A stretch of 44,923 nucleotides of DNA from Oerskovia merdavium (GCF_014836755.1 NZ_JACSQF010000001.1:478093-523015), one strand, 5' to 3'; shown: positions 26,293 to 34,062, counted from the stretch's first letter. Notes: generated by a model not told the origin, from the sequence alone. Numbers and translations are program-made.

Positions 26293-26529
26293 GGTTTCAT
26301 CTCCTCCCGATGGCGAAGCACCATCCTGAGACAAACCTATCGAAAGAACAGGCAAAGTCCACCGAGGCACAGGGTTCGTTCCTGTCGTACGTCATCGCGG
26401 TGTCAGCACCGCTGACGTCCCTGCCCTTCCCCACCTTCCGAGCGTCGGAACAGCTCCCGAGACCGTCGTCTCCTGGCGCAGGAGGGCCGTCGCAGCACTC
26501 CGCCTGAGCCGACTACCGGACCGACGACA

Positions 26530-26568
26530 GAACCCCGCCGTCCCGCACGAGGCGGGGCGACGGGGTTC
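26530..26568. terminator. Hairpin after the NlpC/P60 gene
   Basis: gaaccccgccgtcccgc and gcggggcgacggggttc pair at 15 of 17 positions around acgag, 36 nt beyond the NlpC/P60 stop. The rest of 26293-26604 holds only the usp promoter region. Confidence 0.75.
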
Positions 26569-26604
26569 CGTGCGAGCGAGCCGCTCAGAGGACCTTGCGG
26601 GTTC

Positions 26605-27390
26605 TCAGGCGACGCGGATGAACGTGGGGTTCGACTGCCAGATCTGACGGAACTGAATCGTCTTGCCGGGGCGCGGCGCGTCGATCTGCATGTTGTCGCC
26701 GGCGTAGATCGAGATGTGGCCGGGGGTCCAGATCAGGTCGCCGGGCTGGGCGTCGGCGCGCGACACCTTGGTGCCGACGTTGCCCTGGGCGCTCGACTGG
26801 CGAGGCAGCGTGATGCCGACCTGCGCGAAGACGTAGCTCGTGAAGCCGGAGCAGTCGAAGCCGTCCGGGGTGGTGCCCCCGTAGACGTACGGGACGCCCA
26901 CGTAGCGGCTGGCGATCGAGACGATCGCGCTGCCGTTGGCCGAGGCCGGGATGGAGACCGAGGCCGCCTTCTCGGTCGTGGAGGTCGTGGCGGAGGTGGT
27001 CGCGGTGCGGGCCGCGGAACGCGAGGTGACCTGCGTGGCACGCTCGACGACCGGCTCGGGCTCGGGCTCAGGAGCGGGGGTCACGGCGACGGCCGCGCTC
27101 TCGATCGTGAAGCCGGCCTCAGCGGCGACCGTGACGGACGGAGCGGACTCGAGCGCGGCACGGGCCTGCGTCGTGAGTGCGTTCAGGTCGACGGTGTTGA
27201 GCTTGGCCGTGTCGTGGTCGACGGGCGCAGCGGTGGCGGGCATCGCGCCGAGCATCGAGACGATCAGTCCCGACGAGGCAGCGACGACAGCGGTGCGGCG
27301 GCCGACGGAGGAAGCCGTCGCCGCCGAAGCAAGTGTGGAAAGCGGGCGTCGCGCTGCACGGTGGCGTGCGCCGGTCGTGACTGCGTTCAC
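26605..27390 (-). CDS. Secreted NlpC/P60 peptidoglycan endopeptidase
   Basis: This 261-aa secreted cysteine peptidase has a long basic N-terminus and a hydrophobic signal (about 33-53) with an ATAA cleavage site near 55. A Pro/Glu/Thr/Ser-rich linker (about 100-145) leads to the C-terminal NlpC/P60 domain, with catalytic cysteine C180 in FDCSGF and histidine H225 in PGHISIYAG. It should cut peptide stems of peptidoglycan. The GTG start follows AGGAGAGG. The c-di-AMP riboswitch in its leader gives it a specific regulation: such hydrolases are turned down when c-di-AMP is high. Confidence 0.95.
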   Translation of the reverse strand: MNAVTTGARHRAARRPLSTLASAATASSVGRRTAVVAASSGLIVSMLGAMPATAAPVDHDTAKLNTVDLNALTTQARAALESAPSVTVAAEAGFTIESAAVAVTPAPEPEPEPVVERATQVTSRSAARTATTSATTSTTEKAASVSIPASANGSAIVSIASRYVGVPYVYGGTTPDGFDCSGFTSYVFAQVGITLPRQSSAQGNVGTKVSRADAQPGDLIWTPGHISIYAGDNMQIDAPRPGKTIQFRQIWQSNPTFIRVA

Positions 27391-27404
27391 TGGATACCTC
27401 TCCT

Positions 27405-27580
27405 GGACGCCTGCGAGGTCAGCTGTCGGGTTCGGGTGGGAGAATCACCCGGCCGTCGGGACCGAGGTCCGTCTGGCTTCACCCCAAGGGCACCGTTTCC
27501 GGTACCCGAATTTGGGTCCCCCGTCCCTGTCATCGGGTCGTGGTGCTCCTCTCGCGGTGACAGGGTTCGGCGTTCCGCGC
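27405..27580 (-). promoter_or_regulatory. ydaO/yuaA c-di-AMP riboswitch
   Basis: The minus-strand leader reads the class consensus in order: GCCGAACCCTGTCA, GATGACAGGGACGGGGGACC, then CCAAATTCGG, TTGGGGTGAAGCC, CTCCCACCCGAACCCGACAG and CTGACCTCGCAGGCG. These are the ordered conserved segments of the ydaO riboswitch that binds two c-di-AMP molecules. It lies directly before an NlpC/P60 gene, its commonest actinobacterial target. c-di-AMP binding normally lowers expression. Confidence 0.95.
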
Positions 27581-27619
27581 GAGGGCCTCGACGGACGATT
27601 CATCCGTGAAGCAGAACCG

Positions 27620-27648
27620 AACGTACACGACCTCCGGGTGAATGTCAC
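27620..27648 (-). promoter_or_regulatory. Promoter of the riboswitch transcript
   Basis: Minus-strand GTGACA (complement of 27643-27648), 17-nt spacer, TACGTT (complement of 27620-27625). Transcription would start near 27613, about 35 nt before the riboswitch core. Confidence 0.5.
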
Positions 27649-27744
27649 GTTCCCGTCACGACGCCCTGGAAAAGCCTGGTATAGCAGGACGAACCACCAC
27701 AGGATCGTTGCCCCGGGCACCCCGTGAACGGTCCGGACGCACCC

Positions 27745-27776
27745 CGCCCCAGACCCCACGAAGGGGGTGCGGGGCG
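27745..27776. terminator. Interrupted hairpin after ideR
   Basis: cgcccc/ggggcg and cccc/gggg stems separated by an aga/tgc internal loop lie about 27 nt beyond the ideR stop. Confidence 0.45.
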
Positions 27777-27802
27777 GCGTCAGGACGCGGCGCGCGCTGC
27801 GC

Positions 27803-28519
27803 TCAGGGCGCGGTGACGAAGATGTGGCGAGCGACGTCGTCGGGCAGGTCGAGGACCGTCTCCGCACCTTCCGCGGACACCGTGAACGACCCCGCCTCCG
27901 GCGTGACCGTGACCTCCTGACGCGGCAGGATGCCCGCGGCCGCGATGCGGGCCAGCAGGTCCGTGTCCGTCTGGAGCGGCTCCGCGATGCGCTGCACGAC
28001 GACGCGCAGCCCGCCGGGCTCGCGCCCCGCACGGTCCGCGGCGGCCACGTACGCGGGCAGGGAGACCACGCCGTCGAGGTACTCGATCTCCTGGATGTCC
28101 TCACCCAGCTCCGAGAGCCCCGGGATGGGGTTGCCGTACGGGTCGTAGTGCGGGTGGTCGAGCAGGCCGATGAGGCGCTTCTCGACGAGCTCGCTCATGA
28201 CGTGCTCCCACCGGCAGGCCTCGACGTGCACGAACTCCCAGTCGAGCTTGATGACGTCCGTCAGCAGGCGCTCCGCGAGGCGGTGCTTGCGCATGACGCG
28301 CTGGGCCTTGGAGTGGCCGTCCGGGGTGAGCTCGAGGTGACGGTCCCCCGTCACGACGACGAGACCGTCCCGCTCCATGCGGGCCACCGTCTGGGAGACG
28401 GTGGGTCCCGAGTGTCCGAGTCGCTCCGCGATGCGCGCACGCAGGGGGACGATGCCCTCCTCGTCGAGCTCGTAGATGGTCTTCAGATACATCTCGGTGG
28501 TGTCGATCAGGTCGGTCAC
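27803..28519 (-). CDS. ideR: Iron-dependent repressor IdeR/DtxR
   Basis: This 238-aa metal-activated repressor controls iron uptake and storage genes. It has an N-terminal winged helix (GHSGPTVSQTVARMERDGL), a metal-binding dimerisation domain and a C-terminal SH3-like FeoA domain (about 150-230). All ligands of both metal sites appear at the DtxR numbering: M10, C102, E105, H106 and H79, E83, H98. The GTG at 28517-28519 is preceded by AGGAG. A good -10 (TAAACT, complement of 28581-28586) lies about 62 nt upstream. The gene is divergent from serC. Confidence 0.96.
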   Translation of the reverse strand: MTDLIDTTEMYLKTIYELDEEGIVPLRARIAERLGHSGPTVSQTVARMERDGLVVVTGDRHLELTPDGHSKAQRVMRKHRLAERLLTDVIKLDWEFVHVEACRWEHVMSELVEKRLIGLLDHPHYDPYGNPIPGLSELGEDIQEIEYLDGVVSLPAYVAAADRAGREPGGLRVVVQRIAEPLQTDTDLLARIAAAGILPRQEVTVTPEAGSFTVSAEGAETVLDLPDDVARHIFVTAP

Positions 28520-28580
28520 GTCGCGCTCCTGTCGCTTGAGGGCTTGGGGGCACCTGCCGCACCGGCGGGCCGCTGACCCT

Positions 28581-28586
28581 AGTTTA
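28581..28586 (-). promoter_or_regulatory. -10 box for ideR
   Basis: Minus-strand TAAACT inside GACCTAAACTAGGGTC, an imperfect palindrome. A TTAGGT half-site on the plus strand overlaps it and recalls half of a DtxR box, so autoregulation is possible but weakly supported. Confidence 0.4.
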
Positions 28587-28639
28587 GGTCCGAGCCACCG
28601 ACATTGTGGACGCCCACCGGTGTTCGCGCCAGGCCGGAC

Positions 28640-28645
28640 TATCGT
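28640..28645 (+). promoter_or_regulatory. -10 box for leaderless serC
   Basis: TATCGT followed by 6 nt (tgccct) and the GTG of serC at 28652; no SD. Confidence 0.55.
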
Positions 28646-28651
28646 TGCCCT

Positions 28652-29785
28652 GTGCCTGAGCCCACCCAGATCACCGTCCCCCCGCACCTGCTGCCCAGCG
28701 ACGGCCGCTTCGGCTGCGGCCCCTCCAAGGTCCGCGACGCACAGGTGCGCGCGCTCGTCGAGGCCGGCACGTCCGTGCTCGGCACGTCCCACCGTCAGGC
28801 GCCGGTCAAGTCCCTTGTCCGCCGGATCCGCTCGGGTCTCACGGACCTGTTCGACGCCCCCGAGGGGTACGAGGTCGTGCTCGGCAACGGCGGCTCGTCG
28901 GCGTTCTGGGACGTCGCGACGCTGTGCCTGGTGCGCGAGCGCGCCCAGCACGCCGCGTTCGGCGAGTTCGGCGCCAAGTTCGCGACCGCGACCACGCGCG
29001 CGCCGTTCCTCGAGCCCTCGCAGGTCCTCACCGCTCCCCCGGGGTCGGTCGCGGTGCCGCAGCTCGCGGACGGCGTCGACGTCTACGCCTGGCCCCACAA
29101 CGAGACCTCGACGGGGGCCATGGCCCCCGTGCGCCGCGTCCAGGGCTCGCGCGAGCAGGGTGCGCTGACCCTCGTGGACGCGACGTCGGGCGCGGGCGCC
29201 CTCCCGGTCGACCTCGCCGAGACCGACGTCTACTACTTCGCGCCGCAGAAGGTCTTCGGGTCCGACGGCGGGCTCTGGGTCGCGATCCTGTCGCCCGACG
29301 CCGTCGCGCGCCTCGAGGAGATCGAGTCCGGCGACCGGTGGGTCCCCGAGTTCCTCTCGCTCCAGGCCGCACTGACGAACTCGCGCCAGGACCAGACGCT
29401 CAACACGCCGTCGGTCTCGACGCTCGTGACGTTCGCCGAGCAGGTCGACTGGCTCAACGAGCAGGGCGGCCTCGCGTGGTCGAGCGCCCGCTCGGCGACC
29501 TCGGCACGCACGCTCTACGCGTGGGCCGAGTCGCGCGAGTGGGCCACGCCGTTCGTGACGCGCCCCGAGGACCGGTCCACCGTCGTCGGGACCATCGACC
29601 TGGACGAGTCGATCGACGCGACCCAGGTCATCGCGGCGCTGCGTGCCAACGGGATCCTCGACGTGTTCCCGTACCGCAAGCTGGGCCGCAACCAGCTGCG
29701 CATCGGGATGTTCCCCGCGATCGAGCCCACGGACGTCGAACTGCTCACGCAGAGCATCGACTTCGTGGTCGACGCGCTGGCCTGA
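28652..29785 (+). CDS. serC: Phosphoserine aminotransferase
   Basis: This 377-aa PLP enzyme of serine synthesis (3-phosphohydroxypyruvate to phosphoserine) is of the actinobacterial SerC type, close in length to the mycobacterial enzyme. Conserved blocks are DGRFGCGPSKVR, GTSHRQAPVK, VLGNGGSSAFWD, WPHNETSTG, LVDATSGAG and the Schiff-base lysine K200 in YYFAPQKVFGSDGG. I use the GTG at 28652, in a leaderless TATCGT-N6 context, giving the family's normal N-terminus. A 20-bp hairpin ends the gene. Confidence 0.96.
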   Translation: MPEPTQITVPPHLLPSDGRFGCGPSKVRDAQVRALVEAGTSVLGTSHRQAPVKSLVRRIRSGLTDLFDAPEGYEVVLGNGGSSAFWDVATLCLVRERAQHAAFGEFGAKFATATTRAPFLEPSQVLTAPPGSVAVPQLADGVDVYAWPHNETSTGAMAPVRRVQGSREQGALTLVDATSGAGALPVDLAETDVYYFAPQKVFGSDGGLWVAILSPDAVARLEEIESGDRWVPEFLSLQAALTNSRQDQTLNTPSVSTLVTFAEQVDWLNEQGGLAWSSARSATSARTLYAWAESREWATPFVTRPEDRSTVVGTIDLDESIDATQVIAALRANGILDVFPYRKLGRNQLRIGMFPAIEPTDVELLTQSIDFVVDALA

Positions 29786-29795
29786 GCCTCCCCCG

Positions 29796-29846
29796 CACGC
29801 CAGGAGTGGCCCGCCCCGGGAAGTCTGGCGGGCCACTCCTGGCGTG
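29796..29846. terminator. 20-bp perfect hairpin between serC and MFS genes
   Basis: cacgccaggagtggcccgcc (29796-29815) pairs perfectly with 29827-29846 around an 11-nt loop, 10 nt after the serC stop and before the convergent MFS stop. Bidirectional terminator. Confidence 0.85.
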
Positions 29847-29872
29847 TCGGCTCGGCCCGCGGCCGAGCGAGG

Positions 29873-31216
29873 TCAGGCCGCCTCGGCCACGTCCTGCGCG
29901 TCGTCGACGCCCAGCTGCCCGCGTGTGTCGCTGCGGCTCGCGCGCCGCGCAGCGCCGCCCACGGGGTAGGTCACCAGGAGGTGCGGGCGCTGCGTCACGC
30001 GGTAGCTGACCGTGAACTTCCAGTTCCGCATGGCCCAGATCGCTGCACCCACCGAGACCAGGAGCGCCGTGATGGAGCCGATCCCGATCGCCCAGCGGGG
30101 CCCGTAGGCCTCGGCGATCCAGCCGACGATCGGCGCGCCGACGGGCGTCGCCCCGAGGAACACGATCATGTACAGGGACATGACGCGCCCACGCATCACG
30201 GGGTCGGTCGTCATCTGGATGGTCGTGTTGGCCGCGGTCATCATGGTCAGCGACGCGAAGCCGACCGGGATGCACGCGAGCGCGAACGTCGTGTAGCTCG
30301 GCATGAGGGCCATGACCCCCGTGGCCACCGCGAAGCCGAACGCTGACCCGATCACGAGGCGCACGCGCGGCCGTTCGCGCCGCGCCGCCATGAGGGCGCC
30401 GGTCAGCGAGCCGATCGCGAGGATCGACCCGAGCATCCCGTACTCGCCCGCGCCCATGCCGAACTCGACGCGCGCCATCATGGCGGACGTGAGCTGGAAG
30501 TTGAGCCCGAACGTGGAGACGACGCTCAGCACCACCATGATGACGATGATGTCGGAGCGTCCGCGCACGTAGCGGATGCCCTCGCGGATCTGCCCCTTCT
30601 CGCGCGACGCGCTGGGCAGCTTGTGCATCTCGCGCGTGCGCATCCGGGACAGCGCGAAGATGGTCGCGCCGAAGCTGATGCCGTTGATGATGAACACCCA
30701 GCCCGTGCCCACCGCGGCGATCAGCAGGCCCGCGACGCCGGGGCCGATCAACCGGGCCGCGTTGAACGACGCGCTGTTGAGGCCCACGGCGTTGGACAGC
30801 TTGTCGCTCGGCACCATCTCGGCGACGAACGTCTGGCGCACGGGGCCGTCGAGCGCGGACACGCACCCGAGCGCGAGCGCGAACCCGTAGACGTGCCACA
30901 GCTCGACGTGCCCCGAGAGCACCAGGGCGCCGAGCCCGAGCGCGAGCACGCCCGAGGCGCCCTGCGTGGCCATGAGCATCTTGCGGCGCGGCAGGCGGTC
31001 CGCCAGGACGCCGGCCCACGCGGACAGCGCGAGGACGGGCGCGAACTGCAGGGCCGTGATGACGCCGACGGCGACGCCGGAGTTCGCCGTGAGCACCGTC
31101 AGGACGAGCCAGTCCTGGGCGATGCGCTGCATCCAGGTCCCGACGTTCGCGACGAGCGCGGAGCCGAACCAGAGGCGGTAGTTGTAGTACTTGAGGGAGG
31201 AGAACGTCGCGCTCAT
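29873..31216 (-). CDS. MFS transporter, DHA3/EntS-like
   Basis: This 447-aa major facilitator has the start SSLKYYNYRLWFGSALVANV typical of the DHA3/EntS-like exporters (macrolide or siderophore export). It shows about 11-12 helices, the loop motif GVLADRLPRRKM between TM2 and TM3, and GPGVAGLLIAAVGTG near TM5. The last 60 residues are a hydrophilic tail with many Arg and Asp. The ATG overlaps the marR stop as ATGA, so it is the regulated second gene of a marR-MFS operon. Substrate unknown. Confidence 0.93.
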   Translation of the reverse strand: MSATFSSLKYYNYRLWFGSALVANVGTWMQRIAQDWLVLTVLTANSGVAVGVITALQFAPVLALSAWAGVLADRLPRRKMLMATQGASGVLALGLGALVLSGHVELWHVYGFALALGCVSALDGPVRQTFVAEMVPSDKLSNAVGLNSASFNAARLIGPGVAGLLIAAVGTGWVFIINGISFGATIFALSRMRTREMHKLPSASREKGQIREGIRYVRGRSDIIVIMVVLSVVSTFGLNFQLTSAMMARVEFGMGAGEYGMLGSILAIGSLTGALMAARRERPRVRLVIGSAFGFAVATGVMALMPSYTTFALACIPVGFASLTMMTAANTTIQMTTDPVMRGRVMSLYMIVFLGATPVGAPIVGWIAEAYGPRWAIGIGSITALLVSVGAAIWAMRNWKFTVSYRVTQRPHLLVTYPVGGAARRASRSDTRGQLGVDDAQDVAEAA

Positions 31217-31680
31217 CGTGCGGCGATCCGGGTCAACAGGTCACTGGCGCGGGCCAAGGTCTCTCTTTCTTCGTGGGTCAGGCTGGTCAGCTGCTGGGTG
31301 AGCCACGCGTCGCGGCGGCGCCGGGTCTCCTTGACCTCGAGCACGCCGGCGTCGGTCAGCGCGACGACGACCTGGCGCCCGTCCGTGGGGTGCTCGACCT
31401 TGTGGACCAGGCCGAGCTCGACGAGCGCGTTCACGGTGCGCGTCATGGAGGGCGGCCGGATGCGCTCGTGCGTGGCGAGCGCGCCGGGGGTCATGCCGCC
31501 GTGCTTGTGGAGCACGGTCAGGACCCCGAACTGTCCTTCGGGAAGGTCAGCTCCTCCGCGCTGCGAGCGCAGCGCGCGCGAGACGCGGGTCAGGGCGACC
31601 CGCAGGTCACCACCGAGGGTCGCGGGCCGACACTGCGCCTTCGTGGGGGACGAGGACGTGATCGGTTCCGCAGCAGGCAT
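31213..31680 (-). CDS. MarR-family transcriptional regulator
   Basis: This 155-aa MarR protein has a central winged helix: LPEGQFGVLTVLHKHGGMTP, then MTRTVNALVELGLV and the wing HPTDGRQVVVALT. It is first in an operon with the MFS exporter and very probably represses it until a ligand binds. The ATG at 31680 lies 6 nt after TAGGGT without a real SD, and a perfect TTACCTTAGGTAA palindrome sits just upstream. Confidence 0.93.
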   Translation of the reverse strand: MPAAEPITSSSPTKAQCRPATLGGDLRVALTRVSRALRSQRGGADLPEGQFGVLTVLHKHGGMTPGALATHERIRPPSMTRTVNALVELGLVHKVEHPTDGRQVVVALTDAGVLEVKETRRRRDAWLTQQLTSLTHEERETLARASDLLTRIAAR

Positions 31681-31686
31681 CTCTTT

Positions 31687-31692
31687 ACCCTA
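31687..31692 (-). promoter_or_regulatory. -10 box for leaderless marR
   Basis: Minus-strand TAGGGT, then 6 nt, then ATG. Confidence 0.5.
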
Positions 31693-31697
31693 ACTCA

Positions 31698-31710
31698 TTA
31701 CCTTAGGTAA
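31698..31710. promoter_or_regulatory. MarR operator candidate
   Basis: TTACCTTAGGTAA is a perfect inverted repeat (5-bp arms with a 3-nt centre) placed between -10 and -35 of marR. The related TTTACCCTAA at 31684-31693 overlaps the -10 and may be a second, weaker site. Confidence 0.65.
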
Positions 31711-31774
31711 GGAAAGGGTTCGGGTGGGACGAGAACGCTCCCGACGGGGCACCCGACTCGCCCCGAACGTCCGC

Positions 31775-31780
31775 TATGGT
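31775..31780 (+). promoter_or_regulatory. -10 box for a leaderless unknown gene
   Basis: TATGGT followed by 7 nt and GTG at 31788. It decides the start: the in-frame ATG at 31776 lies inside this box. Confidence 0.55.
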
Positions 31781-31787
31781 GTGCGCC

Positions 31788-32255
31788 GTGCATCAGGAAC
31801 TCACCCTCGCCGAGACGCTCCACCTCCTCGGGCTCATGGGCCGCAATCTGCCGTCCTTCATCACCTCCGTCTCGGGGCGCGACGACGCGCTCGACCTCGT
31901 CGCGGAACCGCGCCAGGTCAAGCGCCTGCCCGCCCCCCTCAAGCTCGCGACCCGCCTCGCGCCCACGGTCCGCGCCACGCTGCGCGTGGTCGAGGTGACC
32001 GACGGCGTCGCGACGTTCTCCGTGGACGCGCACGCGGGCGGCTTGCCCGCGCACAAGCTCCTCGGCCTCGCCGCGAGCCGGATCGAGACGGTCGTCACCG
32101 CCAAGGGGCTGCCGGCCGGCTCGGTACGCGTCCTGCCCGACGCGAGGATCGCGCTCGACGTCCAGCGTCTCCTCCAGGCCCGCCTCCCCGGCGCCAGCGT
32201 CGCGGACGTGTCGTTCCGGGACGGGCTCGTCGTGCTCGACGGAACCGCTGCCTGA
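31788..32255 (+). CDS. Conserved-looking protein of unknown function
   Basis: This 155-aa protein has strong genome-typical codon use and no signal or membrane helix. It begins HQELTLAETLHLLGLMGRNLPSF and continues with alternating beta-like segments (ATLRVVEVTDGVATFSVDAH; VRVLPDARIALDVQRLLQ) that could form a small lipid- or ligand-binding barrel. I recognise no motif. It is divergent from marR and ends before a 15-bp hairpin. Start choice rests on the TATGGT-N7-GTG context. Confidence 0.7.
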   Translation: MHQELTLAETLHLLGLMGRNLPSFITSVSGRDDALDLVAEPRQVKRLPAPLKLATRLAPTVRATLRVVEVTDGVATFSVDAHAGGLPAHKLLGLAASRIETVVTAKGLPAGSVRVLPDARIALDVQRLLQARLPGASVADVSFRDGLVVLDGTAA

Positions 32256-32281
32256 CCGACCTCCCTGGGCCCCTCGACCCG

Positions 32282-32322
32282 TCCCGCCGCTGAGCGACGC
32301 CCCGCGACGCTCAGCGGCGGGA
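32282..32322. terminator. 15-bp hairpin
   Basis: tcccgccgctgagcg (32282-32296) pairs perfectly with cgctcagcggcggga (32308-32322), 27 nt past the preceding plus-strand stop. A second small hairpin gccactg-tt-cagtggc follows at 32327-32342. Confidence 0.75.
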
Positions 32323-32356
32323 CCAAGCCACTGTTCAGTGGCGGTGCAGGCCGACC

Positions 32357-32712
32357 TCAGCGGCGAGGCGACGCCGTCGCGTGGTCGAGCAGGTCGAGGA
32401 AGGTCCGGTAGTACTCCTCGACGTAGTGGACGGGCGAGCGCCCCCACCGGTGGTCGGGGTCGCCGACCGCAAGATGCGCCGGCACCCGGACGAACTGGTG
32501 CGGCGCCAGGTCCCTCCGCAACCGCCCGTACATCCGAGTCCGATCGGAGATCGCGGGCGAGTCGCTGCAGGCATGGAAGATCCCCGCCGACGAGGTCCCG
32601 ACGCATGAGCGGTCGTCCACGAGGATCCCGAACCGTCAGCCGACGAGATCGACGACGATCACGTCCACCTGCACGTCGCCACAGTCACGCCACAGGCGAC
32701 GTGCCCGGGGGA
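32357..32712 (-). pseudogene. Decayed DUF6270 (SGNH-like) gene
   Basis: Read in one minus-strand frame, this stretch gives GDVQVDVIVVDLVG, an in-frame TGA (complement of 32636-32638), RFGILVDDRSC and then VGDPDHRWGRSPVHYVEEYYRTFL. The first part matches the DLIIWDITDER block and the last matches RWGVAAFHYTDEVYRSLA of the DUF6270 domain encoded at 40120. Most of the middle of the domain and the N-terminal GSCVSRD block are missing. I therefore read it as a gene relic with a stop and an internal deletion, not a functional 87-aa ORF. It lies downstream of the LCP gene at the edge of the polysaccharide region. Confidence 0.6.
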
Positions 32713-32722
32713 GCTGGGATGC

Positions 32723-33826
32723 TCACTTCACCGTCGCGGGAAGCACCGTGAGCACTCCCTTGTTCTCCTCGATGAACTGCGCGGCGCTGTCGCTCGCGAA
32801 CGACGCCATGAGGGGGTCGAGCAGCTCACGGTTGAGCACCACGATCGACTGGCCGTCCGCCGAGCGGCCCGTGCCGTTGTGCGGGGCCGTGAGGAACGTG
32901 ACGTCGTTGGTCGACAGCCCGCGCGCGCTCATGTACAGGTTCTGGATACGGTCCATCGTGAACTGCTCGTCGACCGCCACGGACTGGCTGAAGGCCGTGA
33001 AGAACGACGTCATGAGAGGCACGTCGTTACGGTTGTTGTTGACCTTGGCAAGGATCGAGCGCATCCAGTTCTGCTGACGCTGCGCACGACCGAAGTCCCC
33101 GTTGGGCAGGCCGTGGCGCTGACGCGTGTAGGCGAGGGCCTGCTCACCGGTCATGATGTGCACGCCGGCCTCGAACTGGACCTTCTTGCCGTCGCTGATG
33201 TCCTCGGGGATGCGGATCTGCACGCCGCCCAGGGCATCGGTCAAGGACGTGAAGGACGTGAAGTCGGTGAGCGCGAAGTGGTCGATCCGCACGCCCGTGA
33301 GCTGCTCGACGGTCTCGATCATGAGTGCCGGGCCGCCGTAGGAGAAGGCCGCGTTGATCTTCGCCTCGCCGTGCCCCGGGATCGGCACCCAGCTGTCACG
33401 CGGGAACGAGACCACCTGGGCGGACTTCCGGTCGGCCGGCAGGTGGACGAGCATGATCGCGTCGGTGCGCTGCGCCCCCGCCTTCCACTGGGACGGGTCG
33501 CCCGCCGAGATGCGGCTGTCCGACCCGAGCACCAGGATGTTGACGGCCTCGTCGGGCACCTCGGGGTCACTTGGCGCGGCCTCCGGCCGGTTCTGGATCC
33601 CCTCGAACGGGTCAGCCAGCTTCTCGATGTTGCTGTCGAGATTGTTCCGGAAGGCGACCACAGCTGCGACCCCGCCCAGGCAGAGCACCGCGACGAGCGT
33701 TCCGAGGACGATCAGCGCCGTCCTGGCGCCGCGCCGGCGCTTGCGGACATGACGGCGACCTGCCCCGACGTCGCCGGAACCTGGGGTGGACTCGGTCCCG
33801 ACGGGGAGCAGCTCGTTGTCTGACAC
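32723..33826 (-). CDS. LytR-CpsA-Psr (LCP) family glycopolymer ligase
   Basis: This 367-aa protein has a basic cytosolic start (about 1-35), one transmembrane helix (about 36-59) and an extracellular LCP domain. Lipid-pyrophosphate contacts are visible: LGSDSR, RTDAIMLVHLP, SFPRDSWVPIPGHGEAKINAAF and YTRQRHGLPNGDFGRAQRQQ. LCP enzymes move lipid-linked polymers onto peptidoglycan, so this is the likely final step for the divergent polysaccharide operon. The GTG start follows TAAGAT-N7, a leaderless context. Confidence 0.95.
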   Translation of the reverse strand: MSDNELLPVGTESTPGSGDVGAGRRHVRKRRRGARTALIVLGTLVAVLCLGGVAAVVAFRNNLDSNIEKLADPFEGIQNRPEAAPSDPEVPDEAVNILVLGSDSRISAGDPSQWKAGAQRTDAIMLVHLPADRKSAQVVSFPRDSWVPIPGHGEAKINAAFSYGGPALMIETVEQLTGVRIDHFALTDFTSFTSLTDALGGVQIRIPEDISDGKKVQFEAGVHIMTGEQALAYTRQRHGLPNGDFGRAQRQQNWMRSILAKVNNNRNDVPLMTSFFTAFSQSVAVDEQFTMDRIQNLYMSARGLSTNDVTFLTAPHNGTGRSADGQSIVVLNRELLDPLMASFASDSAAQFIEENKGVLTVLPATVK

Positions 33827-33833
33827 GGCAAGG

Positions 33834-33839
33834 ATCTTA
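33834..33839 (-). promoter_or_regulatory. -10 box for leaderless LCP gene
   Basis: Minus-strand TAAGAT, 7 nt, GTG; no SD. Confidence 0.55.
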
Positions 33840-33940
33840 GGACACCGTCAGGGCTCAGGGTCCCCGAATCGGCGCCCTCGCGCGGATGTTCACCCCACCT
33901 ACCCATCTCTTGGCGTACCAACGGTCCCCTGGCACGGAGA

Positions 33941-33946
33941 TAGACT
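33941..33946 (+). promoter_or_regulatory. Possible -10 of the polysaccharide operon
   Basis: TAGACT in the 236-nt divergent gap, about 117 nt before the first glycosyltransferase start. The -35 region is poor. The leader contains cacgtg-ggaca-cacgtg, a spaced repeat. Confidence 0.35.
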
Positions 33947-34062
33947 GTGGAGGTTTCGCGTCGAACACGTGGGACACACGTGCAATATTTCGGGCGAACC
34001 AGCCCAGACCACGAGCAGTGTCGATGTCGACCTGCCGGGATCGCTGAGAGAAACCAGGGGAC

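Noticed and set aside
26335-26375. Minus-strand GTGGACTTTGCCTG upstream of usp as a DosR-type box
   Set aside because: Only half of the DosR consensus is matched and the second arm is missing, so the similarity is not enough.
28570-28600. DtxR/IdeR box in the ideR-serC gap
   Set aside because: Only a TTAGGT half-site is present; the rest departs from the 19-bp consensus.
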